From Streptosporangiaceae bacterium NEAU-GS5 (lineage in GTDB: Bacteria > Actinomycetota > Actinomycetes > Streptosporangiales > Streptosporangiaceae), in the NCBI GenBank assembly GCA_017592665.1, contig JAGFNW010000014.1, forward strand, positions 1 through 64,000: a stretch of DNA of 64,000 nucleotides. Reading direction: 5' to 3'. Each line of letters opens with the position of its first letter. The first letter of the stretch is position 1. The translations under genes were made by a program, and so were the position numbers. The notes under the pieces were generated by a model, which worked only from the letters and a program-made list of their open reading frames with translations, ran no database searches and was not told the origin of the DNA. Positions 48,268-56,826 of the stretch are shown here, one piece after another.

Positions 48268-48368
48268 CGGTCCATGCGATGACGGTCCATGCGATGACGG
48301 TCCATGCGATGACGGTCCATGCGATGACGGTCCATGCGATGACGGTCCATGCGATGACGGTCCACGCG
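48264..48368 (+). repeat. 15-bp tandem repeat, seven copies, at a coupled start codon
   Basis: ATGACGGTCCATGCG is repeated seven times (the last has CACGCG) with no other change. Each copy carries an in-frame ATG overlapped by TGA and a second out-of-frame ATG followed at once by a stop. Confidence 0.93.
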
Positions 48369-49037
48369 GTGGTGGCCCAGGTGTCCGGCCATGTGGTGGT
48401 CCAAATGTCCTGCCAGGCGTCCGGCCATATGGCGGCTCAGATGGTGGCCCGCCATGTGGTGGTCCAGGCTGTGGCGGGGCATGCGGTGGTGCAGGCTGTG
48501 CTGGGGTATGTGGCGTTGACGCTTCGGTTGGTGCTCGCTGGGGTGTTTCTGAGCTCGGCTGTCGCCAAGTCGCGCAGCGCGGCAGCGAGGGCCGCCTTTG
48601 TCGAGGCCGTCAGGCGGCTGAGCGGCGTGCGCAGGCCCCGGCGGGTGATCAGGGTGATCGCCGCGGGCGTCGTGGCCGCCGAGTTCGCCGCCGCGTTCGC
48701 GCTGCCATTCCCCGCCAGCGCCGCCTACGGCCTGGCGTGGGCCGCCGCGCTGCTCGCGGTTTTCACGGCTGCCATCGCACGCGCGATCCGGACAGGGGCC
48801 GGCGGCCCCTGCGCGTGCTTCGGTGCGGCCGCATCGGCCCCCCTCGGGCCCCGCCATCTCGTACGCAATGGCCTGCTGCTGACCGTGACCTGCGGCGCGG
48901 CGGCGGCGATGAACGCCGGCGCCGAACCATGGACCTGGCCGGAGGCGGCGGCATGCGCCCTCGCCGCGCTACCCGGGGTCGTGCTGATCGCGGGCATGGA
49001 CACGATCAGCGCGCTGCTGCCCAAGGTCCAGGCGTGA
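48264..49037 (+). CDS. MauE/DoxX-type redox-associated membrane protein
   Basis: 257 residues from ATG 48264, overlapping the S26 stop (ATGA). The first 35 residues are seven copies of MTVHA. An irregular H/V/A/Q region then leads into a four-helix membrane core starting near VLGYVALTLRLVLAGVFLSS. The GPCACFG motif (about 181-187) with its CxC pair is typical of MauE, which works with the thioredoxin MauD in disulfide formation in methylamine dehydrogenase. It likely pairs with the TlpA-type protein here to oxidise the peptides. A later start near 48498 is possible. Confidence 0.82.
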   Translation: MTVHAMTVHAMTVHAMTVHAMTVHAMTVHAMTVHAVVAQVSGHVVVQMSCQASGHMAAQMVARHVVVQAVAGHAVVQAVLGYVALTLRLVLAGVFLSSAVAKSRSAAARAAFVEAVRRLSGVRRPRRVIRVIAAGVVAAEFAAAFALPFPASAAYGLAWAAALLAVFTAAIARAIRTGAGGPCACFGAAASAPLGPRHLVRNGLLLTVTCGAAAAMNAGAEPWTWPEAAACALAALPGVVLIAGMDTISALLPKVQA

Positions 49038-49432
49038 TCTACGCGCTGATCCTCGCGACGTGCGCGGCGGCCCTCGTGGCGCGCACGGCTCTGCTGGTCG
49101 TGACGGTCCGGGGCGGCAGCATGGTGCCGGCCTACCAGGACGGCGACCGGGTGCTGGCGCTCCGGTGGCTGGCGCCCAGGCGTGGCCGCGTGGTGGTGTT
49201 CCGGCCTCCCGCCACCTGGATGGTCGGCCCGAACCCGCCGTACTTCGTCAAACGCGTGGTGGCCGTCGCAGGCGACACGCTCGGGGCCGAGGTCGTTCCC
49301 CGCGGCCGGCTCGTCGTGTACGGCGACTCGCCCATCAGCACCGACTCGCGGACCTTCGGCTACCTGCCCGCCAAAGCGGTCCGCGCCGTCGTGGTCGTCA
49401 GCCTCGCTCGTACACGCGCTCCCCATCGATGA
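49034..49432 (+). CDS. S26 signal peptidase-like protease 2
   Basis: 132 residues from GTG 49034, overlapping the MauE-like stop (GTGA). The layout is the same as protease 1: N-terminal helix (3-24), GGSMVPAYQDGDRV with Ser29, YFVKRVVAVAGD with Lys near 73, and GDSPISTDSRTFGY. The two proteases are clearly related but diverged, so they may serve the two different peptides or two steps. The last 35 bases overlap the converging amidohydrolase gene. Confidence 0.88.
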   Translation: MIYALILATCAAALVARTALLVVTVRGGSMVPAYQDGDRVLALRWLAPRRGRVVVFRPPATWMVGPNPPYFVKRVVAVAGDTLGAEVVPRGRLVVYGDSPISTDSRTFGYLPAKAVRAVVVVSLARTRAPHR

Positions 49433-50990
49433 AGGTCATGGCCACCCGGGTCCCGGCGATGTCGCCCGTGGCGTACGGGTCCTGATCGAGGACGACCAGG
49501 TCCGCCGGACGGCCCGGCTCGATCGTGCCGGCGGGGGAGCGGTTGATCCAGGCCGACCCGGCGGTGTAGGCCGTCATGATCGTGCGGAGGTCGATGCGCT
49601 GGCCCGGCAGGAACGGCGAGCCGGCCGCCGGATATTCGGCCTGGTAGGAGCCGGGCGGCTCGGTCCGGTGCACGGCCACGTGCATGGCCTGCAGCGGGTC
49701 GGCCGACGAGACGGGCCAGTCGCTGCCGGCGGCCAGGCGCGTGCCGTGCCGTACGAGATCGGCGAACGGATACTGCCAGTCCGACCGGGGCGAGCCGAGG
49801 TAGGGCACGTTCAGCTCGTCCATCTGGGCGCTGTGGGCGGCCCAGAGCGGCTGGAGGTTCGCCGTCACGCCGAGCGGGGCGAAGCGCGGCACGTCCTCGG
49901 GGGCGACGATCTGCAGGTGGGCGATGTGGTGGCGATTGCCGGGGTCGGTGCCGTCGAGCGCGTCGAGCACTTCCCGCACGGCGCGCTCGCCGATCGCGTG
50001 GAAGTGCACCTGGAAGCCTTCACGGTCCAGCTCGCGGACGTATTCCCGCAGCTTGCCGGGATCCACATACGACAGGCCCGTGCCGCCGCACAGGCAGTAG
50101 GGCTCGATGACGCCGGCCGTGAAGTTCTCGACGATGCCGTCCTGCATGATCTTGACGGCGGACGGCGTGAAGCGGCCGACGCCCCGGCCCCGGCGCTCGA
50201 CCAGCGAGGGGATCTGCTCGGCGCCGAGCGTCCGATCCCACCACAGCGCGCCCACGACCCGCGCCTTCAGGGCGCCCGACTCGGCCGTCGTCAGGTAGGC
50301 CGGCAGCTGGTCGTCCGAGCCCGCGTACGATCCGACGATGGCGTCCTGCCATCCGGTGATGCCGAGCGAGAACAGGTGGGCCTGCGCGTCGAGGAGCCCT
50401 GCGACCATGTCGTCCGCCGTGGGACGCGGCGTGAGCAGGCCGACCAGGTCCATGGCGCCCTCGTGCAGTACGCCTGTCGGCGTTCCGTCCGCGTCGCGTT
50501 CGATCCGGCCGTCGGGCGGGTCAGGAGTGGTCCGGTCGATCCCGGCGCGCTCAAGGGCCCGGGTGTTGGCCCAGGCGGCGTGGTGATCGCGCTGGATCAG
50601 GTAGGCGGGGCGGTCGAGGAAGTCCAGCTGCGTCCGGTGCGGCAGTCCGCCAGGAAAGGCCGACATGTCCCACCCGCCGCCGTCGATCCACTCTTTATCC
50701 CGAAATTTCGCGGCATAGGCGGCGATGCGCTCAACATACGCATCAAGGCCGAAAACCTCGGACAACTCGCACTTGGCTCGTTCAAGGCCGGCCTGTACGG
50801 GATGGACGTGCGCGTCGGTGAAGCCGGGAACCAGCAGACCGCCCTTCAGGTCGACCGGCTCGGCGCCCGGAGCCTGCCGTACGAGATCGGCCTCGGCGCC
50901 CACCGCGGCGATCAGCCCGTCGCGGACCAGCACCGCCTCGGCGAACCCGTCCGGCGTGAAGACCCGGCCGCCACGAAAGATCAGTTGCAT
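49398..50990 (-). CDS. Amidohydrolase family protein (YtcJ-like)
   Basis: 530 residues. The N-terminal strand-rich start is LIFRGGRVFTPDG, the metal site is FTDAHVHP, and later metal residues are in FHAIGERA, HIAHLQIV and AAGSDWPV. The end GRPADLVVLDQDP is typical of the composite domain. YtcJ-like enzymes hydrolyse amides or formyl groups; the substrate is unknown. It is in one operon with the oxidoreductase (12-base gap). Convergent overlap with the S26 gene marks the edge of the peptide cluster. Confidence 0.9.
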   Translation of the reverse strand: MQLIFRGGRVFTPDGFAEAVLVRDGLIAAVGAEADLVRQAPGAEPVDLKGGLLVPGFTDAHVHPVQAGLERAKCELSEVFGLDAYVERIAAYAAKFRDKEWIDGGGWDMSAFPGGLPHRTQLDFLDRPAYLIQRDHHAAWANTRALERAGIDRTTPDPPDGRIERDADGTPTGVLHEGAMDLVGLLTPRPTADDMVAGLLDAQAHLFSLGITGWQDAIVGSYAGSDDQLPAYLTTAESGALKARVVGALWWDRTLGAEQIPSLVERRGRGVGRFTPSAVKIMQDGIVENFTAGVIEPYCLCGGTGLSYVDPGKLREYVRELDREGFQVHFHAIGERAVREVLDALDGTDPGNRHHIAHLQIVAPEDVPRFAPLGVTANLQPLWAAHSAQMDELNVPYLGSPRSDWQYPFADLVRHGTRLAAGSDWPVSSADPLQAMHVAVHRTEPPGSYQAEYPAAGSPFLPGQRIDLRTIMTAYTAGSAWINRSPAGTIEPGRPADLVVLDQDPYATGDIAGTRVAMTFIDGERVYERG

Positions 50991-51002
50991 TCGGCAGTCC
51001 CT

Positions 51003-52397
51003 TCAGTGGCCGGTGATGAGGTCGGCGAGGCGGGCGAGCGGAGAGGTGGCGGGGGAGGCGGCGCGGGTTTCGCGGGCGTCGGCCATTCGATAGAGGCGAT
51101 ACATGGCGTGCACGCCCAGCCACCGTAGTGGCTCGGGCTCCCAGCGGCGGACTTTGCGGCCCACCCACGGGAGGTCCACCAGCTCGGATCGCCTGCCGAG
51201 GACCAGGTCGCACAGGGTGCGGCCGGCGAGGTTGGTGGTCGCCACGCCATGGCCCGTGTAGCCGCCGGCCCAGCCGAGGCCGGTCGCCGGATCCAGGCCC
51301 ACGGTCGCGCACCAGTCGCGGGGCACGCCGAGCACCCCCGACCAGGCGTGCGCGACCCGCGAGGAGGCGGCCGCCGGGAAGAACGCGGTGAGCAGCGCCC
51401 AGAGCGCGTCGACCGTCCATGCGTGGGTGTGACCGCGGTCGTCGACGCGGGAGCCGTACAGGTAGGGACGGCCGCGCCCGCCGAAGGCGATCCGGTCGTC
51501 GGCCGTCCGCTGCGCGTACATGTAGTAGTGCGCCATGTCGCCGAGCAGCTCGCGGCCGTCCCAGCCGATCTCGTCCCAGTCGCGGAGCGGCTCTGTGACG
51601 ATCATCGAGCTGTTCATCGGCAGCCAGTCGCGATGGTGCCCGCCGATCCCGGCCGTGAAGCCCTCGGTGCAGCGCAGCACGCGTTCGGCCCGGACCGTCC
51701 CGTACGGCGTGACGGCCTTCCCCGGCGCGATGGCGGTCACCGGCGTCCGCTCGAAGATCTCCACCCCCAGGTCCCGTACGGCTTTCGCCAGCCCGCGCGC
51801 GAGCCGGGCCGGCTGGATCCGGGCGCAGTGCGGGCTCCAGGTGCCCCCGTACGCGCCCGCGATCGTCAGACGCTTGCCGAGCTCGGCCGCGTCCAGCAGG
51901 CGGACGTCGTCCTCGGTCCAGCCCCAGGACCGCTGGTCGTCATATTCGGCACGCAGCCGGGCCGCCTGGGCCGGCGAACGCGCCACGTTGACGATGCCGC
52001 CCTTGACGATGTCGGCGTCGATGCCCTCGGCCGCGGCCACCGCCACGACCTCGTCGACCGCGCCGAACATGGCCCGCTGAAGCCGCTTCACCGGGTCGCG
52101 GCCGTGCGTCTTGGCGTAGCGGTCGGGCGACCCGGCAAGCGCCCCCGTCAGCCAGCCGCCGTTGCGCCCGGACGCGCCGAACCCCGCGAACTCCTTCTCC
52201 AGCACCGCGATCCGCAGCGAAGGGTCGGCCCGCTTGAGGTAGTAGGCGGTCCACAGTCCCGTGTATCCGGCTCCGACGATGGCCACGTCGGCCGCCACGT
52301 CGCCGGGAAGCGACGCGCCGGGCTCGGGCACGCCCATCGCGCGATACCAGAAGGACACGTCGCCGTTGACGAAGTCTGCGGATAGCGGAGCGTTCAT
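51003..52397 (-). CDS. FAD-dependent oxidoreductase, DAO family
   Basis: 464 residues. The FAD-binding start is VAIVGAGYTGLWTAYYLKR, followed by LEKEFAGFGASGRNGGW, typical of gamma-glutamylputrescine or amino acid oxidases. The C-terminal LGWAGGYTGHGVATTNLAGR is the second FAD contact. It likely oxidises an amine or amino acid. With the downstream amidohydrolase it forms a small catabolic operon, possibly amine or amide degradation. Confidence 0.9.
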   Translation of the reverse strand: MNAPLSADFVNGDVSFWYRAMGVPEPGASLPGDVAADVAIVGAGYTGLWTAYYLKRADPSLRIAVLEKEFAGFGASGRNGGWLTGALAGSPDRYAKTHGRDPVKRLQRAMFGAVDEVVAVAAAEGIDADIVKGGIVNVARSPAQAARLRAEYDDQRSWGWTEDDVRLLDAAELGKRLTIAGAYGGTWSPHCARIQPARLARGLAKAVRDLGVEIFERTPVTAIAPGKAVTPYGTVRAERVLRCTEGFTAGIGGHHRDWLPMNSSMIVTEPLRDWDEIGWDGRELLGDMAHYYMYAQRTADDRIAFGGRGRPYLYGSRVDDRGHTHAWTVDALWALLTAFFPAAASSRVAHAWSGVLGVPRDWCATVGLDPATGLGWAGGYTGHGVATTNLAGRTLCDLVLGRRSELVDLPWVGRKVRRWEPEPLRWLGVHAMYRLYRMADARETRAASPATSPLARLADLITGH

Positions 52398-52514
52398 GCG
52401 GTCTATCTTCCTATATCGTCATCAAACTGCCATCTAGCACCGGAAACCGCAGTCGTAACGTGATTTGTCCGGATGAAATGGCTAGCACACGCAGGTGTAG
52501 CACTTGTGTAACAG

Positions 52515-53564
52515 GTGTCCGGCAAGCTCAAAGGCATGGGGTTCCTGCGGATTCGTACCACGGTCGACGAACGTCCCGGCCGGCTCGCCTTGCTCGCCTC
52601 GGCCCTGGCCGAGAAGGGCGGCAACATTCTCGGCCTGTCGGTGCAGCCGGACACCGACGGGACCGTGGACGAGTTCGTGGCCGACATCCCCGCCTCTCCG
52701 CAGGACGTACGCGCCGCCGTGGAAGCGGCCGGAGGGCGGCGCGTCATGGTCGTGCCGGCCACGGCGCACGAGCTCACCGACGAGCCCACGCGGGTGCTGC
52801 TGCTGGCGGCCCGGCTGCGGGCCGCGCCCTGGCGGCTCCCGGAGATCCTGCGCGACCTGCTCCGCGCCGACGACGCCCGCTGGGCGCACGCCGGCGACCT
52901 CAACCCGGAGCTGCCCGACCCGACCATGCTGCTGGTCCCGGTCGCGCCGCGGCGCGCCATCCGGGTGCGCCGCTCCGAGCTGCCCTTCACGCTCACCGAG
53001 GCGGCCCGCGCCGCCGCCCTCGTACGGCTCGCGCAGCCGGCCGACGACTCGGCCTCCGACGGGCCGGTGCGGCTGGCCGACGGCGCCGAGGTCGACGTGC
53101 GCCCCCTCACTCCGCTCTACCGCGAAGCCGTACGCGACCTGCACGAACGGTGTTCGCCCGAGTCGCGGCGCTACCGCTATTTCACGAGCATGCCGACCCT
53201 GTCGCCGCGGATCTTCGACCGGCTGTGCGACCGCAACCGCGGCCACTCGCTCGTCGCCGGGCACGACGGGCAGGTCGTGGCCATCGCCAACCTGATGTTC
53301 ACGGCGGACCCGGGAATCGCCGAGGTGGCGTTCCTGGTCGAGGACCGCTGGCAGGGGCGCGGGCTGGGCACGGCGCTGGCCCGGATGCTGATCCGCGCCG
53401 CGCGCGACCTCGGCTTCGCGGAGGTCAAGGCCACGATGCTGGCCGACAACCAGCGGATGCGGCGGATGCTGCTGGCGATGGGCGCGACGGTGGTCTACAC
53501 GGACGATCCTGGGGTGGTCGAGGCGCGGCTCCCGGTAGGAGTGATGGCGGCAACCGCGAGCTGA
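52515..53564 (+). CDS. ACT-domain/GNAT acetyltransferase fusion
   Basis: 349 residues; GTG 52515 or ATG 52536. Residues about 8-75 form an ACT-like ligand-binding domain (FLRIRTTVDERPGRLALLAS). About 190-349 form a GNAT acetyltransferase with the acetyl-CoA loop VEDRWQGRGLGTALARMLIR and VKATMLADNQRMRRMLLAMG. This resembles actinobacterial acetyltransferases in which a small-molecule domain gates activity, as with amino acid- or cAMP-controlled lysine acetyltransferases. The substrate is likely a protein lysine or an amine; inference only. Confidence 0.85.
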   Translation: MSGKLKGMGFLRIRTTVDERPGRLALLASALAEKGGNILGLSVQPDTDGTVDEFVADIPASPQDVRAAVEAAGGRRVMVVPATAHELTDEPTRVLLLAARLRAAPWRLPEILRDLLRADDARWAHAGDLNPELPDPTMLLVPVAPRRAIRVRRSELPFTLTEAARAAALVRLAQPADDSASDGPVRLADGAEVDVRPLTPLYREAVRDLHERCSPESRRYRYFTSMPTLSPRIFDRLCDRNRGHSLVAGHDGQVVAIANLMFTADPGIAEVAFLVEDRWQGRGLGTALARMLIRAARDLGFAEVKATMLADNQRMRRMLLAMGATVVYTDDPGVVEARLPVGVMAATAS

Positions 53565-53623
53565 CCTCGTCACCCGGTTCCTCCCGGTCCGCGGCGGCTC
53601 AGGGGGCCGCGGACCGGGAGGTC

Positions 53624-54319
53624 CTACTCGTCGGCGGCCGGATCCTGCGGAGGTTCCGGCTGTTCCGGCTGGCCCGGCTGTTCGCCGGGCGGCTCCGGGG
53701 CGATGGACGGCACGCCCATCAGGTCGAGGCGGCGGTGGAGGGCGTCGAGCGACTTGCGCAGGGCCCTGATCTCCTCGCTCGAGGCGTTCATGCCCTTCTG
53801 CAGGTTGTCCATCCGGCTGACCAGCGAGGGCGGGCCGCTCAGGAACGGGCCGACCGCCGTCGGGTTTTCCGCGGCGGCCATCTTCCGCACCTCGTCGATC
53901 ACCTGGGCGCGCAGCTCGGCCGGCTTGCCCTCCGGCCGGGCGAGGATCTTCATGGCCACGCCCTCGCCCTCGCGGATCAGGCCGAGCAGGATGTGCTCCG
54001 TGCCGATGTAGTTGTGGTTGAGCTGGAGCGCCTCGCGCAGCGACAGCTCCAGCACCTTCTTGGCGCGCGGAGTGAACGGGATGTGGCCCGGCGTCTCCGT
54101 GCCTTCGGCTCCGGTGCCGATCATCTCCGCCACCGCTTGCCGTACGGACTCGATGTCGAAGGAACTTTCGGCCAGCACGCGCGCCGCGGCGCCCTCACCC
54201 TCTGCGACCAGCCCCAGCAGAATGTGTTCGGTGCCGATGTAATTGTGCCGGAGCATCCGCGCCTCCTCCTGCGCGAGGACCACGACACGTCGGGCACGAT
54301 CGGTGAAGCGCTCGAACAC
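53624..54319 (-). CDS. Clp N-terminal domain protein without ATPase
   Basis: 231 residues from GTG 54319, with GGGAGG upstream; the longer frame to 54604 lacks a site. Two Clp repeat units are seen (FERFTDRARRVVVLAQEEAR ... NYIGTEHILLGLV; FTPRAKKVLELSLREALQLN ... GTEHILLGLI). No AAA+ motor is present; the tail is a coiled coil then Pro/Gln/Glu-rich. It could bind Clp substrates or compete for them as an adaptor. Confidence 0.88.
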   Translation of the reverse strand: MFERFTDRARRVVVLAQEEARMLRHNYIGTEHILLGLVAEGEGAAARVLAESSFDIESVRQAVAEMIGTGAEGTETPGHIPFTPRAKKVLELSLREALQLNHNYIGTEHILLGLIREGEGVAMKILARPEGKPAELRAQVIDEVRKMAAAENPTAVGPFLSGPPSLVSRMDNLQKGMNASSEEIRALRKSLDALHRRLDLMGVPSIAPEPPGEQPGQPEQPEPPQDPAADE

Positions 54320-54440
54320 AGAATGCCTCCCGTGGGGGGATCGGTGGGGACGCCTTCCACTATGCGTCAATACGGCGGTCGACGCGTCCTCGAACGCAGG
54401 TCCGTTGCCGGAATCGGGGTGGATGGGGTACAGCTCGGAT

Positions 54441-55286
54441 ATGGATCTCGACGAGGCCGCCGACCGGCTGTACGGCCTCGCCCCTGGCGAGTTCGTCGCG
54501 GCCAGGGACGCGCTGGCCAAACAGGCCAAGGACGAGGGCGACGCGGCCCTCGCCAAGGACGTGCGTGCCCTGCGCCGCCCGACCGTCGTCGCCTGGGCCG
54601 TCAATCAGGCCTCCCGGGCGTACGCCGAGGAGCTGGGCGAGCTGCTCGACCTCGGCGAGCGGCTCCGGCAGGCCTGGCAGGACCAGGACGCGGGGGCGCT
54701 GGCCGAGCTCGGCAGGGAGCGGCACACGCTGATCGGGCGGCTCGCGCGGCGGGTGCGCGAGCACGCCGAGGCCGAGGGCCAGTCCCTGTCCGGAACGGCC
54801 GCGACCGAGGTCGAGCAGAGTCTCGACGCCGCCGTGGTCGATCCCGACGCCGCCGACCTCGTCCGGCTCGGCCGCCTGACGACCGCGCTGAGCTACAGCG
54901 GCTTCACGCCCGCCCCGGCGCCCGCCAGGCCGCGGGCCACGCCGTCCCGCAAGCCCCAGGATCGCGCCGTGCAGCAGGAGGAGCGCGACAAGCGCGCCGA
55001 GCGGGAGCGCGAGGCGCGCGCCGAGGCGGCGGCCGCGGCCGAACGCGCGGCCGAGGAGGCCGAGCGCCGCCACGAGGAATGGGCCGGCGAGCTTGATCAG
55101 GCCGTGCATGAGCACGACCGGCTGTCCGAGCGGGTCGATCAGCTGACCGAGGAGCTGGCGGCGGCCAAGGCCGAGGCGGCCAAGGCGGCCACCCGGATGA
55201 ACCTGGCGCGCAAGGAGGAGTCGCGCTCCCGCGAGAGCGCGGTCAAGGCCCGGAGGAAGGCCGATCAGGAGCGGGCGAAGGCGTAG
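54441..55286 (+). CDS. Conserved hypothetical coiled-coil protein
   Basis: 281 residues from ATG 54441; ATG 54423 is an alternative. The N-terminal ~150 residues are helical (ADRLYGLAPGEFVAARDALA; VVAWAVNQASRAYAEELGEL). The rest is a long charged helix rich in A/E/R (EERDKRAEREREARAEAAAA) predicted to be a coiled coil. The N-terminal pattern is common in actinomycete proteins of unknown function. It ends convergently with the lipoprotein gene, overlapping it by about 20 bases. Confidence 0.75.
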   Translation: MDLDEAADRLYGLAPGEFVAARDALAKQAKDEGDAALAKDVRALRRPTVVAWAVNQASRAYAEELGELLDLGERLRQAWQDQDAGALAELGRERHTLIGRLARRVREHAEAEGQSLSGTAATEVEQSLDAAVVDPDAADLVRLGRLTTALSYSGFTPAPAPARPRATPSRKPQDRAVQQEERDKRAEREREARAEAAAAAERAAEEAERRHEEWAGELDQAVHEHDRLSERVDQLTEELAAAKAEAAKAATRMNLARKEESRSRESAVKARRKADQERAKA

Positions 55287-55951
55287 ACGTAGTTCGGGGC
55301 GCGCAGCGCGAGCGTGGTGTTCGTGCAGATCAGCTCATACGGCTTGGTGGACGGCGGCACGGTGCTGCTGCCCGCGGCCTTGCCGTCGAGGGTCAGCTCG
55401 GCCGTGAACGCGCCGGACGGCTGCGCGTAGGTGACCGTCGAACCGCTCACGGCGTAACTGAACTTGGCCGTCCCGTGGAAGGCGGCCGTGTAAGAGTGCG
55501 CGCCGATCTCGCCGGTCAGCTCCGCGTCGAGCGTCTGCGTGCCCTTGCCGTCCTTGCCGAGGGTGAGCGTGCCGAGCGAGGCGTTGTCGTCGGCGATGGC
55601 CTGGAGGGTGACCGTGCCGGTCGCCTTGGGATCCCATGTCGACGTGTTGACGACCTCCAGCCAGGCGCCGAGCCGCCACTTGCCCACCACACAGGTCGCG
55701 GGCTCCACGGAGGGGGACGCGGAAGGGCTGGGCCGGAAGGCCGAGCTGGGCGGCGAGGCCTCCGGAACGCTGCTCGGGGCGCTCGGCGTGGCCTGCACGG
55801 TCGCCTCCGGCACGGGCCCGCTGGGCGAGGACACCGGCCCGTCCGCGCCCAGGGTGCGCGTCAGGGAGGCGCAGCCCGAAACGGCGGCGGACATGATGAA
55901 GGCCATGGCCGCCGCCGCACAGGCGACGGCCGTCAGCCGCGACGACGTCAT
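55265..55951 (-). CDS. Secreted lipoprotein of unknown function
   Basis: 228 residues from ATG 55951, with GAGGA upstream; the longer frame is rejected because the signal peptide starts here. The signal peptide (TAVACAAAAMAFIMSAAVSG) ends in lipobox VSGC with the lipid Cys near 27. A Ser/Pro linker follows, then a beta-rich domain starting CVVGKWRLGAWLEVV, with repeated Thr/Gly strands and a C-terminal Cys, probably forming a disulfide. This domain type resembles lipocalin-like actinomycete lipoproteins; no function known. Confidence 0.8.
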   Translation of the reverse strand: MTSSRLTAVACAAAAMAFIMSAAVSGCASLTRTLGADGPVSSPSGPVPEATVQATPSAPSSVPEASPPSSAFRPSPSASPSVEPATCVVGKWRLGAWLEVVNTSTWDPKATGTVTLQAIADDNASLGTLTLGKDGKGTQTLDAELTGEIGAHSYTAAFHGTAKFSYAVSGSTVTYAQPSGAFTAELTLDGKAAGSSTVPPSTKPYELICTNTTLALRAPNYVYAFARS

Positions 55952-56021
55952 GGGGGGTCCTCGAAGATCGCGTGGACTCGCGCTGTCGAGGCAGTCTACG
56001 ACGATCTCGGGCGAACAGGAT

Positions 56022-56798
56022 CTACGGGGAGGCGATGCGGCCGAGGCCGGGGGGGATCTTGGCGGCGGAGGCCCGGTCGAGCAGGAACAGCGTGCGCTGC
56101 CGGCCGCGCGCGCCGGCGGCCGGGACCTGGACGACCCCGCCGCCGGAAAGGGCGAGGTGGACGGCCTGGGCCTTCTCCGAGCCGGCCGCCACCACCCACA
56201 CCTCACGTGCCGCCTGGATGGCGGGAAGCGTCAGCGACAGCCGGGTCGGCGGCGGCTTGGGCGAGCCGTGCACCGCCACCACCGATCGATCCTGCTCGTA
56301 GAGGGCGGGCTGCCCCGGGAACAGCGACGCGATGTGCGCGTCCGGGCCCATGCCGAGCATGAGCACGTCGAACGACGGCACCGGGCCGTGGTCCTCGGGG
56401 CGGGCGGCCGCGCGCAGCTCGTCGGCGTAGGCGTCGGCCGCGTCCTCGGGCGAGGCGCCGCCCTCGGGCGAGCCCATCCAGTGCACGCGCCGCGGGCTGA
56501 CCTCGACGTGACCGAGCAGAGCCTCGCGGGCCTGGGTGTCGTTGCGCTCGGGGTCGCCGGTCGGCAGGAACCGCTCGTCGCCCCACCAGATGTCGAGCGC
56601 GTGCCAGTCGACCGCGTCGCGCGCCGAGGTGGCCGCGACGGCCGCGAGCACGGCGATGCCGATCGTGCCGCCGGTCAGCACCAGGTGCGCCGACCCGCGC
56701 GCCGCCTGGGTGTCGACCAGCCGCGTGATCAGCCGCGCCGCGACCGCCTGCGCCAGGACGTCGGCGTCCCGGTGGACGATGACGCTGGGCACGCTCAT
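56022..56798 (-). CDS. pgl: 6-phosphogluconolactonase
   Basis: 258 residues from ATG 56798, with GGGGAGA upstream; an upstream start seven codons earlier is rejected. The DevB fold is clear: LVLTGGTIGIAVLAAV, DWHALDIWWGDERFLP, LGMGPDAHIASLFPG and the final VVAAGSEKA region. It hydrolyses 6-phosphogluconolactone in the oxidative pentose phosphate pathway. It is the last gene of the tkt-tal-pgi-zwf-opcA-pgl operon. Confidence 0.95.
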   Translation of the reverse strand: MSVPSVIVHRDADVLAQAVAARLITRLVDTQAARGSAHLVLTGGTIGIAVLAAVAATSARDAVDWHALDIWWGDERFLPTGDPERNDTQAREALLGHVEVSPRRVHWMGSPEGGASPEDAADAYADELRAAARPEDHGPVPSFDVLMLGMGPDAHIASLFPGQPALYEQDRSVVAVHGSPKPPPTRLSLTLPAIQAAREVWVVAAGSEKAQAVHLALSGGGVVQVPAAGARGRQRTLFLLDRASAAKIPPGLGRIASP

Positions 56799-56826
56799 GA
56801 CATCTCCCCGGCCCGCCACGGCGTCG

